NCBI RefSeq assembly: GCF_018919265.1
Contig: NZ_JAHLQO010000003.1
Span: 248,001-312,000 of the forward strand
DNA from: Peptoniphilus ovalis
Lineage (GTDB): Bacteria; Bacillota; Clostridia; Tissierellales; Peptoniphilaceae
DNA: 64,000 nt
Reading direction: 5' to 3'
A program made the translations under genes and the position numbers. Positions within the stretch are counted from its first letter, which is position 1, and the number at the start of each line of letters is the position of its first letter. The notes under the pieces are model-generated. The model searched no databases. It was not told where the DNA came from and saw nothing but the letters and a program-made list of their open reading frames with translations. Below are positions 17,943-25,376 of this stretch, one piece after another.

Positions 17943-17971
17943 ATTATACCAAATCCTCATTATATAATCAA
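17943..17971 (-). promoter_or_regulatory. Promoter of the 16-gene minus-strand operon
   Basis: TTGATT (17966-17971), 17-bp spacer, TATAAT (17943-17948) on the minus strand. The transcript would begin near 17936 and carries the Asp23-like gene 20 bases later. Confidence 0.8.
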
Positions 17972-17993
17972 TTTATAGCAATTTGCATAAAAA

Positions 17994-18019
17994 TAAAAAG
18001 CCCTCAAGGGGCTTTTTAA
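17994..18019. terminator. Bidirectional intrinsic terminator
   Basis: A hairpin AAAAAGCCCC-TTGA-GGGGCTTTTT type structure (plus strand AGCCCTCAAGGGGCT core) flanked by A and T runs. It ends the efp/CD1247 transcript on the minus strand and insulates the next promoter. Confidence 0.85.
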
Positions 18020-18322
18020 TTAATCTTCGATTTCTTCTTCGTCATCAAATTCTATGTCGTCAAAATCAAAATCATCGTCGTAAAGATCAAAATCCATATC
18101 ATCATCATCATCGTAAACATAATCTTCAAGATCTGATAGATCTTCTTCAATGATGTCAATATAATCTTCTAAGTCTTCGCTGCGCTCTTTCATTTCATCA
18201 ATTGTTTCAGCAAGGATGTCGATCAGTTCAATTAAAATTTTTCCTTCATTAGTTGATGTGTCAATTTCATAACCATCAGCAAGTCCTTGTAAATAAGAGA
18301 TTCTCTTGATTAAATAGTCCAT
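18020..18322 (-). CDS. CD1247 N-terminal domain-type protein with acidic tail
   Basis: A 100-residue protein. Residues 1-45 match the CD1247 N-terminal domain seen in clostridial proteins (MDYLIKRISYLQGLADG, then EGKILIELIDILAETIDEM). The rest is a coiled, extremely acidic tail with runs of Asp and Glu. The C-terminal zinc-ribbon found in longer relatives is absent here. Function is unknown. It follows efp with a strong AGGAGG site and is the last gene before the terminator. Confidence 0.8.
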   Translation of the reverse strand: MDYLIKRISYLQGLADGYEIDTSTNEGKILIELIDILAETIDEMKERSEDLEDYIDIIEEDLSDLEDYVYDDDDDMDFDLYDDDFDFDDIEFDDEEEIED

Positions 18323-18339
18323 ATTTCCTCCTAAAATAA

Positions 18340-18897
18340 TTAAACTCTTGACATATATTCACCATCTCTAGTGTCAATTCTAATCATATCTCCTGTATTT
18401 ATGAATAGAGGCACATTTAGAGTATAGCCTGTTTCAACTGTGGCAGGTTTTGATCCACCGCTTGATGTGTCTCCCTTAACTCCTGGTTCAGTTTGAGTAA
18501 CTTCAAGTTCAACAAAGTTTGGAGGAGTTACTCTAAAAGCTTTGCCTTTATAGAAGTTAATTGTAGCCATGTCATTTTCTTTTATAAAATTAAGTGCGTC
18601 TTCAACCATGTCTTTTTCTAACGGAATTTGTTCATAAGTTTCTTGATCCATGAAATAGAATAATTCTCCATCAGAATATAAGTATTGCATTTCCTTATTT
18701 TCAATTACTACTTTTTCAAATTTTTCAGAAGGATTAAAAGTTTGGTCTTTAATTCCTCCTGTAAGTACTGACTTAATTTTTGTTCTAACGAAAGCCGCAC
18801 CTTTTCCTGGTTTAACATGTTGGAAATCTATAACTTCATATACATCCCCATCCCATTCAAAAGTAAGTCCCTTTCTTAAATCTCCTGCTGTAATCAT
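18340..18897 (-). CDS. efp: Elongation factor P
   Basis: A 185-residue EF-P that relieves ribosome stalling at polyproline. The KOW-like N-domain carries the loop [12 protein letters not shown] with Lys32 at the tip, the residue that is modified in some bacteria; two OB domains follow and end in the typical [14 protein letters not shown] at 18897 gives the standard length and follows GGAGGAAAG; the upstream ATG at 18912 overlaps that site and is rejected. It directly follows the prepilin genes in the same direction. Confidence 0.97.
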   Translation of the reverse strand: MITAGDLRKGLTFEWDGDVYEVIDFQHVKPGKGAAFVRTKIKSVLTGGIKDQTFNPSEKFEKVVIENKEMQYLYSDGELFYFMDQETYEQIPLEKDMVEDALNFIKENDMATINFYKGKAFRVTPPNFVELEVTQTEPGVKGDTSSGGSKPATVETGYTLNVPLFINTGDMIRIDTRDGEYMSRV

Positions 18898-18913
18898 TAA
18901 TCTTTCCTCCATA

Positions 18914-19855
18914 TTAATTTTCTAAATCATAGTGATTTAATGAAATTGGCTGAAACTTTACGTATTCAGGCAATACATCACCAAATGATTTTACCATTAG
19001 ATAATCATAATTTACATTTATACTACTATTTTTATCATATAAATCAATTAAATATCCTTCAAGCATGCAATTATTAGAAATCTCTGCTCCTTCATTTATT
19101 ACAATTATACCAAATAACTTATTATCATTAAACACAACTTTATCATTTATTATTAAAAAACTTATTTTTGCTCTATTTCTTAATTCTAAAGTCCCAGATT
19201 TTTGATAAATTATATCTTTGTTCTCAAATTTTCTAACTTCAACTTCTCTCTTTACAAATTCATCAAGTTCTTCGTCATATTCTTCAACTTCTTCTAAGAT
19301 AGCTCTTGTCCCGGCTATATAATCTATTATAAAATCTCCATCTAATTCAATAAATTCTTTATTAGAACTTTGGAAATTATGTTTGTTAAAACCCTCTTTA
19401 ACTTCTATCAACTCTTCGGATTCTAATTTTGAAGAATTTAGAATTCCGTCTTCTTCTTTATATATTTTATTAATAATATTTGCTCTTATCTTCGCCGCTG
19501 CTAAACTATTTTTAAACTTTATATTTGTATCAATTTCTACTAAATCTTTTTTCCCGGAGCTTTTATTGACAATATTTAGTTTTTTAATATCTGTATCTTG
19601 TAAATTTATATTAGTTTTTAGATTAATAGTGTATTTGTTATTAAAAACAATTTCTTCTAATTTCTTCTTAAAATCTTTATCAGAAACTGCCATATTTAAG
19701 ACAGATTCTGCTGCATATTTTGAATTTATTTTCTCTACTCTATTAAAGTTTAAATAAGTCGAATTTTCCACAAAAGAATAAATAAAGTAAAAAAATATTG
19801 CCAACAAAGAAATAATCATAAGAGTAATTATGTAAATATATCCTCTATTTTTCAT
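18914..19855 (-). CDS. PilX-like membrane-anchored protein of the prepilin cluster
   Basis: A 313-residue protein with a single N-terminal hydrophobic helix (about 5-29) directly after MKNRGY, then an AAESVLNMA segment (about 48-56) resembling the start of PilX/GspK-type minor pilins, and a long polar Lys/Glu/Asn-rich extracytoplasmic part. No clear type IV prepilin cleavage consensus with Glu5 is seen. It overlaps the upstream prepilin gene by four bases. Function is inferred from position: it probably works with the three prepilins upstream. Confidence 0.6.
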   Translation of the reverse strand: MKNRGYIYIITLMIISLLAIFFYFIYSFVENSTYLNFNRVEKINSKYAAESVLNMAVSDKDFKKKLEEIVFNNKYTINLKTNINLQDTDIKKLNIVNKSSGKKDLVEIDTNIKFKNSLAAAKIRANIINKIYKEEDGILNSSKLESEELIEVKEGFNKHNFQSSNKEFIELDGDFIIDYIAGTRAILEEVEEYDEELDEFVKREVEVRKFENKDIIYQKSGTLELRNRAKISFLIINDKVVFNDNKLFGIIVINEGAEISNNCMLEGYLIDLYDKNSSINVNYDYLMVKSFGDVLPEYVKFQPISLNHYDLEN

Positions 19856-20352
19856 AAGCTTAAATTCCTCTTGGCTATAAAAATTTTCGATTTATTATTA
19901 TCTTTTTCAAGATACAATTCAAAATTTGAGCCAGTATCTTTAATATAAAAATTCTTTACAGTATCAATTAATACATTTCGACCTCTATATGATTTAAAAT
20001 TATTCTTTTTTAAAACAGTTGCCTCAGATAAGTTCCTATAAACTGCATTCTGATAAAATTCATAACTAATATATTCAAACTTGTTTCCATTTTCTTTTAC
20101 AAAGTAAACTTTATCATCAATTGAATAATTATAATCTGAACTAGCAATTTCATCTTTTATGTATTCTATTGCGTAAGAAATTTCGGAGCTTGTGTTTTGA
20201 TTTAAATAAGTTTTTCTAAGGGATTTACTTGAAATGTTTAAAATTGATGTCACAACCATTGCTATTATTAGAATTAAACCCATTGCCATTACAAGTTCAA
20301 TTAGTGAATAACCCTTCATCCCACAAGTAAAATTCAATTTTAACTTCTTCAT
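19852..20352 (-). CDS. Prepilin-type N-terminal cleavage/methylation domain protein (PilW-like minor pilin)
   Basis: About 166 residues. The prepilin signature CGMKGYSLIELVMAMGL has the cleavable Gly before Tyr and Glu at +5, then a hydrophobic helix. ATG at 20352 follows GAGG at good spacing and gives a basic leader (MKKLKLNFTCGMKG); a second ATG just before KGYSLIE would give a very short leader. The C-terminal part is globular and without recognisable domain. It overlaps the neighbouring gene by 56 bases, suggesting tight coupling. Confidence 0.75.
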   Translation of the reverse strand: MKKLKLNFTCGMKGYSLIELVMAMGLILIIAMVVTSILNISSKSLRKTYLNQNTSSEISYAIEYIKDEIASSDYNYSIDDKVYFVKENGNKFEYISYEFYQNAVYRNLSEATVLKKNNFKSYRGRNVLIDTVKNFYIKDTGSNFELYLEKDNNKSKIFIAKRNLSL

Positions 20353-20656
20353 CTGCACCTCTTCTCTTACCCCTTACAATAAAATGATTTAAATTATCTG
20401 ACTTATTATTTTCAACTTTTAAATCAATATCCTGATAATCTTCAGTAAATTTTATTTCGCCAGTATTGTAATAATTTCCGATTATTTCTTCACTACAAGA
20501 ATTTACAGCATTTAGTAATTCTTCTCTTTCGCCCAAATGATTTTGATTTTCCAAAAGGGTGATAATATTTGGAAGAATTATGGATGCAATAAGGCCAATT
20601 AAAGCTATTGAAAATAATATATCTATCATTAAATGGCCTCTATTTTTCTTTTTCAT
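20297..20656 (-). CDS. Prepilin-like protein with Asp at the +5 position
   Basis: A 119-residue protein. The leader MKKKNRG is followed by HLMIDILFSIALIGLIAS, a prepilin-like helix. The residue at +5 after the Gly is Asp rather than the usual Glu. The rest resembles a small GspI/PilV-like minor pilin. AAGGTGA precedes the ATG. It overlaps genes on both sides. Processing by a prepilin peptidase (not in the window) is inferred. Confidence 0.68.
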   Translation of the reverse strand: MKKKNRGHLMIDILFSIALIGLIASIILPNIITLLENQNHLGEREELLNAVNSCSEEIIGNYYNTGEIKFTEDYQDIDLKVENNKSDNLNHFIVRGKRRGADEEVKIEFYLWDEGLFTN

Positions 20657-21080
20657 ATAAATTCACCTTGCCTGTGACTGGCTGAATAGTAAGCCTTATT
20701 GGTTTATCGTCAATAATAAAATTAATAGTACCTGCAGAATTAATGCTATTTAAATTTGATGGTTTGCCAGTTGAAGTAAATCTTATATCTCTAGTATTTG
20801 AATCTAAAACTTTTATTAACTTATTAAATTTAATACTCTTTTTATGATTCCCATAATACATCTCATAACCATCATCATTTATTACTATATTAGTCCTACA
20901 ATTATTAATTTGAGCATAATTTTTTATAAATTTTATATTAGTTGAAAGCTCTCTCAGTTGGTACTTCGCTTCTAACCTATCTCTAACATTAAAATTTATA
21001 TTAGAAACAGAAAGAATTATTAAAATTATAGAAATTGAAAGAATCATTTCTAAAAGTGTAAAACCTCTATACTTCTTCAT
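20640..21080 (-). CDS. Prepilin-type N-terminal cleavage/methylation domain protein (GspH/ComGD-like)
   Basis: About 146 residues. MKKYRGFTLLEMILSISIILI is a textbook type IV/competence prepilin N-terminus (cleavage after Gly6, Phe1, Glu5). The C-terminal part (FTSTGKPSNLNSINSAGTI) resembles GspH/FimT pseudopilins. ATG at 21080 is chosen over the 45-base longer frame because it places the leader correctly; it overlaps the stop of the PilO-like gene by 14 bases. Confidence 0.75.
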   Translation of the reverse strand: MKKYRGFTLLEMILSISIILIILSVSNINFNVRDRLEAKYQLRELSTNIKFIKNYAQINNCRTNIVINDDGYEMYYGNHKKSIKFNKLIKVLDSNTRDIRFTSTGKPSNLNSINSAGTINFIIDDKPIRLTIQPVTGKVNLYEKEK

Positions 21081-22167
21081 GGTAAGTAAATTCTCCAATA
21101 TACATAGAAGTTTCCACGCCCTCATAGGGAATTATATAAAGAGCAGATATTTTTTCTTCTTTAAAGTTTAAACTCGTCCAAGTCTTTAAAGGAATATCAC
21201 CATTGTATTTTATAAATTCTTCATTTGTATTTAAAACTCCAAATTCTTTAATATGATCTGACAGTAGAAAAGAAAAATCAATTTCTCCGCAAATTCTATC
21301 TAGGCCTATAATTATCTTTTCTTCTTTTGGCTCTTTAATATTAATTACAGAAATTATATTTCTTATGTTGTCTATTTCCACATTTTTATTACTCGAAGAT
21401 AGAGCAAATTCATTAAATAAAATTTCCGAGCTTTCATCTTTTTCAATATTATCAACAATAATTTCTTCTAATTTTTGAGGTTCTTTATTTTCAATTATTT
21501 CTTTTGGAATGATATTTTCTATAGTTTTTGGTTTTTCTTCAACTTTTGCAACTTTCTTAAGTTTTTGTTTTACAGAAGTTTTCTTTGGAGTAGTTTTTGT
21601 ATTTTTAATCTCAACTTTTTCTTGAGGTTTATTTTCTTCGTCTTTTACTTCAATTTTTAATTCTTCTTTATCTCCACTAAAATAAGAACTTTTTAAGTCA
21701 CTGTAGTAAATATTTTCAGATGGCTTTACAGCTTTAAAATCATATGAAAATTTATTTTCACCATCTCTTTGAATATTAATTGTAGAAAATCCATAATATT
21801 TTATGAATTTTTTTGTACTAGATAGATTATCTAGAGAACTTTCTCCTAAAATTGAAAGAGTTTCAATATTACTATTTTGCTCTTTAGAAAAATTATTTTT
21901 AGATAAGTTCATATCATTAGCAATTAGTGCTAAGTTTTCATTAGAGAAGTCATTTAGCCCAGAGTAATTTAAATTTTCTTCTTTGATATTTTTAGAATTT
22001 TCGTAATTTGATAATTTCTCACTATATAATTCATCTTTTGGTTTTATGAAAAAGTAGTAAATTATAAGTTGAATTAATAAAAGTATTAAAATTGAAAATA
22101 AAATTTTCTCTCTATTTGAAAATCTACGATAACCAATTTTATTCGATAATTTATCAAATATATCCAT
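21067..22167 (-). CDS. Single-pass membrane protein, PilN/PilO-like position in the prepilin cluster
   Basis: A 366-residue protein with a short basic cytoplasmic N-terminus, one membrane helix (about 24-43, FSILILLLIQLIIYYFF) and a long extracytoplasmic region rich in Lys, Glu and Asn, including a low-complexity Lys/Glu/Pro stretch (about 165-240). The topology is like PilN/PilO or GspL/M assembly proteins, but no domain is recognised with certainty. It starts behind AAGGAGG inside the end of the SGNH gene and overlaps the first prepilin gene. Confidence 0.55.
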   Translation of the reverse strand: MDIFDKLSNKIGYRRFSNREKILFSILILLLIQLIIYYFFIKPKDELYSEKLSNYENSKNIKEENLNYSGLNDFSNENLALIANDMNLSKNNFSKEQNSNIETLSILGESSLDNLSSTKKFIKYYGFSTINIQRDGENKFSYDFKAVKPSENIYYSDLKSSYFSGDKEELKIEVKDEENKPQEKVEIKNTKTTPKKTSVKQKLKKVAKVEEKPKTIENIIPKEIIENKEPQKLEEIIVDNIEKDESSEILFNEFALSSSNKNVEIDNIRNIISVINIKEPKEEKIIIGLDRICGEIDFSFLLSDHIKEFGVLNTNEEFIKYNGDIPLKTWTSLNFKEEKISALYIIPYEGVETSMYIGEFTYHEEV

Positions 22168-22708
22168 CTAGAGCCTCCTTTACAACATTTGAAAGTTCTT
22201 TATGCAACTTTTTATTGGGATGAATTCCATCTATTAGGTCATCTTCAATATTATTTTCTAAGTTGTATTTATAAAATGATATAATTTTATATCCTAACTT
22301 TTCTTTATTCGTCTCTAAAATTTCATTAAATTCTTCAACTTTTAAATTTATAGATTTAAAACTCATAAAACTTAAAAAAGCATTGTCAATATTTTTAGCA
22401 GATGTTTTGTAGGGCGAAATTATATAAATTTCTCCACCCAATTTTTTTAACTTCTCAATGATTTTTTTAATGTTATTAAAAACGCTCTTAACACTATTAT
22501 TATCAAGAAAATCATTAAATCCAATGTGAATTATGTATTTATCGTATTTGAATAAATTATCTATTGCCAATAATAGCTCAGATGAGCTAAGGCCATTAAC
22601 TCCATAATTATCTATATCGTATCCATCTTCTTGCAAAAAATAAATTAAAGACTTTCCGCCCACTAAATATCCAGCAAAAATCGAATCTCCTAATGCACAA
22701 ATTTTCAT
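22154..22708 (-). CDS. SGNH/GDSL-family hydrolase
   Basis: A 184-residue esterase/lipase-like protein. Block I is ICALGDSIFAGY (Ser8 as nucleophile), block III HIGFNDFLD supplies the oxyanion Asn, and block V DGIHPNKKLH supplies the catalytic Asp and His. No signal peptide is visible, so it is likely cytoplasmic. The substrate is unknown. AAGGAG precedes the ATG. It is the first gene of the prepilin operon and overlaps the next gene by 14 bases. Confidence 0.85.
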   Translation of the reverse strand: MKICALGDSIFAGYLVGGKSLIYFLQEDGYDIDNYGVNGLSSSELLLAIDNLFKYDKYIIHIGFNDFLDNNSVKSVFNNIKKIIEKLKKLGGEIYIISPYKTSAKNIDNAFLSFMSFKSINLKVEEFNEILETNKEKLGYKIISFYKYNLENNIEDDLIDGIHPNKKLHKELSNVVKEALDGYI

Positions 22709-22718
22709 AAAACTCCTT

Positions 22719-22750
22719 AAAAAAAGAGAGCTTAAAAAATTAAACCCTCT
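22719..22750 (-). terminator. Terminator-like hairpin at the end of radC
   Basis: Minus strand AGAGGGTTT/AAGCTCTCT (9 pairs, two wobbles) followed by seven T. It overlaps the radC stop and lies immediately before the ribosome binding site of the SGNH gene. Confidence 0.6.
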
Positions 22751-23454
22751 TCTACAAAACTAAAATATTTATTATCGCCAATTATGATATGATCTGCTAT
22801 TTCAATTTCTAAAATTTTTGAAGCATGAACTAATTTTTCTGTCAGATCAATATCGGCCCTTGATGGTTTCGGGTCTCCAGTTGGATGATTATGTAATAAA
22901 ATTATACTGTGAGCATTGTCATTGATTGCTGCCTTAAATACTTCTCTTGGATGTACAACTGTCATATTAATAATTCCCTTAGAAATTTCTCGAATGAAGT
23001 TAATTTCTCTTTTAGTATTTAAAGTCATGATTCTGAAATGTTCTTGATTTAGAGAGCTCATCTCACTCATCACATAATTTGCTGCAATTGAAGGAGTTGT
23101 CACTCTTACTTTATTATTGTAGGAGCTCTGCGCAAGTCTAACCCCGAGCTGCACAGCAGCAACAATCATAGAAGCTTTAGCTTCTCCGATTCCTTCTACT
23201 TGCATTAAATCTTGAACACATACATTTTTTAAGCTCCTAAGCCCATCATTATCGCCTTCTGATTTTATAGTTTTTAAAACTTTATCAGCTATGGCGATTG
23301 CGGAATCTCCACTTTTGCTTCCCGTTCTAATAATCAGAGCAAGAAGCTCTGCATTTGAAAGATAATTAGGTCCATATTTTATAAGCCTTTCCTGTGGCCT
23401 ATCGCACACTGGCATTTCTTTAATAGTATTTTTAAAAATTTTATTTGAATACAT
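22732..23454 (-). CDS. radC: RadC/YsxA family JAB1/MPN domain protein
   Basis: About 240 residues. An N-terminal helix-hairpin-helix region (VQDLMQVEGIGEAKAS) precedes the JAMM metal-binding motif in LLHNHPTGDPKPSRADID. Named DNA repair protein RadC historically, but the biochemical role of these proteins is unsettled. ATG at 23454 lies just after the maf stop; an in-frame start 24 bases upstream inside maf has no better ribosome binding site. Standard Firmicute maf-radC neighbourhood. Confidence 0.92.
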   Translation of the reverse strand: MYSNKIFKNTIKEMPVCDRPQERLIKYGPNYLSNAELLALIIRTGSKSGDSAIAIADKVLKTIKSEGDNDGLRSLKNVCVQDLMQVEGIGEAKASMIVAAVQLGVRLAQSSYNNKVRVTTPSIAANYVMSEMSSLNQEHFRIMTLNTKREINFIREISKGIINMTVVHPREVFKAAINDNAHSIILLHNHPTGDPKPSRADIDLTEKLVHASKILEIEIADHIIIGDNKYFSFVEEGLIF

Positions 23455-23458
23455 CACT

Positions 23459-24034
23459 TCACCATAAACTAATTCCAAAAAGTCTCTTTAAATCTCTCGA
23501 TAATTTAGCAATTGGAAGACCCATTATATTAAAGTAATCTCCATTAATCTTTTCAACTAATAATGCTCCGTAGCCTTGGATGCCATAAGCTCCGGCTTTA
23601 TCTGCATATTCATTAGTGTCTAAATACTTTTCGATATCCACATTTGAAAATTCATAAAATTTAACTTCAGATTTCTCATAATCTACATATTTTATATTTT
23701 CTGAAATTTTAAAAATTGCATAAGCTGTATAAACATTATGAGTTTTACCAGATAAAGATTTAATCATATCTTTTGCTTCATCTCTATCTTTTGGCTTACC
23801 TAAAAGCTTTCCATCGTACTCTACAATTGTGTCTGAAGATATAACTATAGAGTCTATATTTTCTTCAGCAACACTTATTCCCTTTTCATAGGCAAGGCCC
23901 ATCACAGTTATTTGTGGTGGATATTCCTCATCTTTTATTTCATTAATTTCATGTGTTTTTACTTCAAATTCAATAAACTTACCTAAAATTTCTCTTCTTC
24001 TAGGAGAATTTGAAGCCAAAATAATTTTTTCCAT
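23459..24034 (-). CDS. maf: Maf-family nucleoside triphosphate pyrophosphatase
   Basis: A 191-residue Maf protein. It shows the N-terminal LASNSPRRREIL signature, SSDTIVEYDGKLLGKPKD, and YGIQGYGALLVEKINGDYFNIMGLP near the end. Maf proteins hydrolyse dTTP, UTP or modified nucleotides to monophosphates and are linked to septum formation. GGGGAT precedes the ATG. It follows the Gx transporter gene by one base. Confidence 0.94.
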   Translation of the reverse strand: MEKIILASNSPRRREILGKFIEFEVKTHEINEIKDEEYPPQITVMGLAYEKGISVAEENIDSIVISSDTIVEYDGKLLGKPKDRDEAKDMIKSLSGKTHNVYTAYAIFKISENIKYVDYEKSEVKFYEFSNVDIEKYLDTNEYADKAGAYGIQGYGALLVEKINGDYFNIMGLPIAKLSRDLKRLFGISLW

Positions 24035-24035
24035 A

Positions 24036-24545
24036 TTATCCCCTAAGCTTAGCTAAATTAGTATTATTAGTTATATAAATTGATGCAAGTCCTACAAAAA
24101 ATCCTGTAAAAATTCCAAGGATTACTAAAATTGGAAGATAAGCAAATATCGCAGTAGTCTTCATAATAAATGAAGCAACTAAAACTTGTCCCAAATTATG
24201 AAAGAAAGATCCTATTTCACTAATTCCAATTAAAGATAAATATTTTCTTAAAAATTTATGTGACAATACCATTGCTATTGTACTTAGTATTGCGCCAGCA
24301 AATGAAAAGAAAAAACTTGACACTGCACCAGTAACAAGGGCAAGTAATACTGTTTTAAAAATTGATACTATAAAACCTTCTTTATATCCAATTGAAACAA
24401 TAGTCACAAGAACCACCATGTTTGAGAGTCCAAGTCTTGCTCCAGGAATGGCAACTGGAAGTGGAATCATGCTTTCAAAAAGTCCTAAAACTATTCCCAT
24501 CGCTGATAGTAAAGATAGATAAATTAATTTTCTATTATTTCTCAT
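24036..24545 (-). CDS. Gx transporter family membrane protein (heptaprenyl diphosphate synthase component I-like)
   Basis: A 169-residue integral membrane protein with about five hydrophobic segments. The N-terminal IPLPVAIPGARLGLSNMVVL region is typical of the Gx transporter family, often mislabelled heptaprenyl diphosphate synthase component I. In many clostridia it is paired with a NusG domain II protein, as here (overlap of four bases, ATGA). The transported substrate is unknown. Confidence 0.85.
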   Translation of the reverse strand: MRNNRKLIYLSLLSAMGIVLGLFESMIPLPVAIPGARLGLSNMVVLVTIVSIGYKEGFIVSIFKTVLLALVTGAVSSFFFSFAGAILSTIAMVLSHKFLRKYLSLIGISEIGSFFHNLGQVLVASFIMKTTAIFAYLPILVILGIFTGFFVGLASIYITNNTNLAKLRG

Positions 24546-24940
24546 TTTAAAATCATATCCAATTCATCATTATTTTTATCTTCCGAAACAATTTTTACCA
24601 TAAGTCTATTTGGAAGACAAATTATAGAATCTCCTGGAGTTGAAATTTCACCCATTCTGATACAAATTCTATCTTTACAATCTGATTCGTGCATATGAAC
24701 TCTTCCATCTTCAATTGTGATAACATTTTCTCCATATTGAGATTTTATTTCTATTTCTTCATTATGTCCCTTAGCTAATTCTATTTCTTTATAAATTTTT
24801 CCATCAATTGTAATCACTGCTTTTTTATTTACATCTTCTCCTATTCCTGAAAAAGAATTATTAGTAATAAAATAGAGCACTACTGAAAAAATTATTAAGA
24901 CAAGAATAACTACATAGTCTAGTTTTTTCATTAGTTTCAT
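24542..24940 (-). CDS. NusG domain II-containing exported protein
   Basis: A 132-residue protein with an N-terminal membrane anchor (about 8-27) and a NusG_II-type beta domain in which the conserved CKDRICIRMGEISTPGDSIICLPNRLMVKI stretch carries Cys residues that could be redox-active. It partners the Gx transporter. Two ATGs (24940 and 24931) are possible; no ribosome binding site is seen and a TATAAT lies just upstream, so the message may be nearly leaderless. Confidence 0.82.
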   Translation of the reverse strand: MKLMKKLDYVVILVLIIFSVVLYFITNNSFSGIGEDVNKKAVITIDGKIYKEIELAKGHNEEIEIKSQYGENVITIEDGRVHMHESDCKDRICIRMGEISTPGDSIICLPNRLMVKIVSEDKNNDELDMILK

Positions 24941-24946
24941 AAATTT

Positions 24947-24952
24947 ATTATA
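24947..24952 (-). promoter_or_regulatory. Minus-10 element in front of the NusG-II/Gx/maf/radC operon
   Basis: TATAAT on the minus strand ends only seven bases before the first ATG (24940). No good minus-35 hexamer is visible at 16-18 bp. Confidence 0.45.
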
Positions 24953-24986
24953 TCATATTAACTTTTTTATTAAATATTTAAAATAC

Positions 24987-25022
24987 AAAAAAAGCCTACT
25001 GATTCAAAAGACAGTAGACTTT
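24987..25022 (-). terminator. Terminator of the tRNA-Cys transcript
   Basis: Minus-strand stem AGTCTACTG/CAGTAGGCT (9 pairs, one wobble), 10-nt loop, then seven T. Confidence 0.85.
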
Positions 25023-25030
25023 AAAATTTA

Positions 25031-25104
25031 TGGAGGCGACAACCGGATTTGAACCGGTGATAAGGGTGTTGCAGACCCGTGCCTTACCACTTGGCTATGT
25101 CGCC
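25031..25104 (-). tRNA. tRNA-Cys (GCA anticodon)
   Basis: A 74-nt cloverleaf on the minus strand: acceptor GGCGACA/TGTCGCC, D arm GCC..GGC, anticodon arm CGGGT-CTGCAAC-ACCCT with GCA anticodon, T arm ACCGG-TTCAAAT-CCGGT, discriminator T and an encoded CCA. It stands alone with its own promoter and terminator. Confidence 0.97.
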
Positions 25105-25115
25105 ATAACAAAATT

Positions 25116-25144
25116 AGTATAACATCAATTTACAAAAAATACAA
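25116..25144 (-). promoter_or_regulatory. Promoter of tRNA-Cys
   Basis: TTGTAT (25139-25144), 17-bp spacer, TATACT (25116-25121) with a TGT extended minus-10, on the minus strand; the tRNA begins 11 bases downstream. Confidence 0.7.
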
Positions 25145-25299
25145 GTTAGATTTTACAAAAATTATACAATTGAAGTTAATTTTTAATTTTATATTAACAT
25201 AATTTTATTTCTAGGTAATTTAAAATTTTAAAAATTTAAAACTTTTAAAATATTTTTGATGAAAATAGCTTTATTTCTAATGTTCAGCTTCTTCTTAAA

Positions 25300-25328
25300 T
25301 TGACAATCATTCTAAATAATTGTATAAT
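25300..25328 (+). promoter_or_regulatory. Consensus promoter of the threonine operon
   Basis: Perfect TTGACA (25300-25305), 17-bp spacer, perfect TATAAT (25323-25328). The start site near 25335 leaves a leader of only about 40 nt, too short for a lysine or threonine riboswitch or T-box. Confidence 0.9.
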
Positions 25329-25376
25329 TTTAAAAACTCATAAGATAATAATTATATATTATAAAGGAGAATTAAG

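Noticed and set aside
17916-17960. Longer Asp23-like reading frame starting at ATG 17960
   Set aside because: It would begin inside the promoter (minus-10 at 17943-17948); GTG at 17915 follows GGAGGTG.
25145-25376. Possible lysine riboswitch or T-box upstream of aspartate kinase
   Set aside because: The consensus promoter at 25300-25328 leaves only a 40-nt leader with no T-box motif or riboswitch core.
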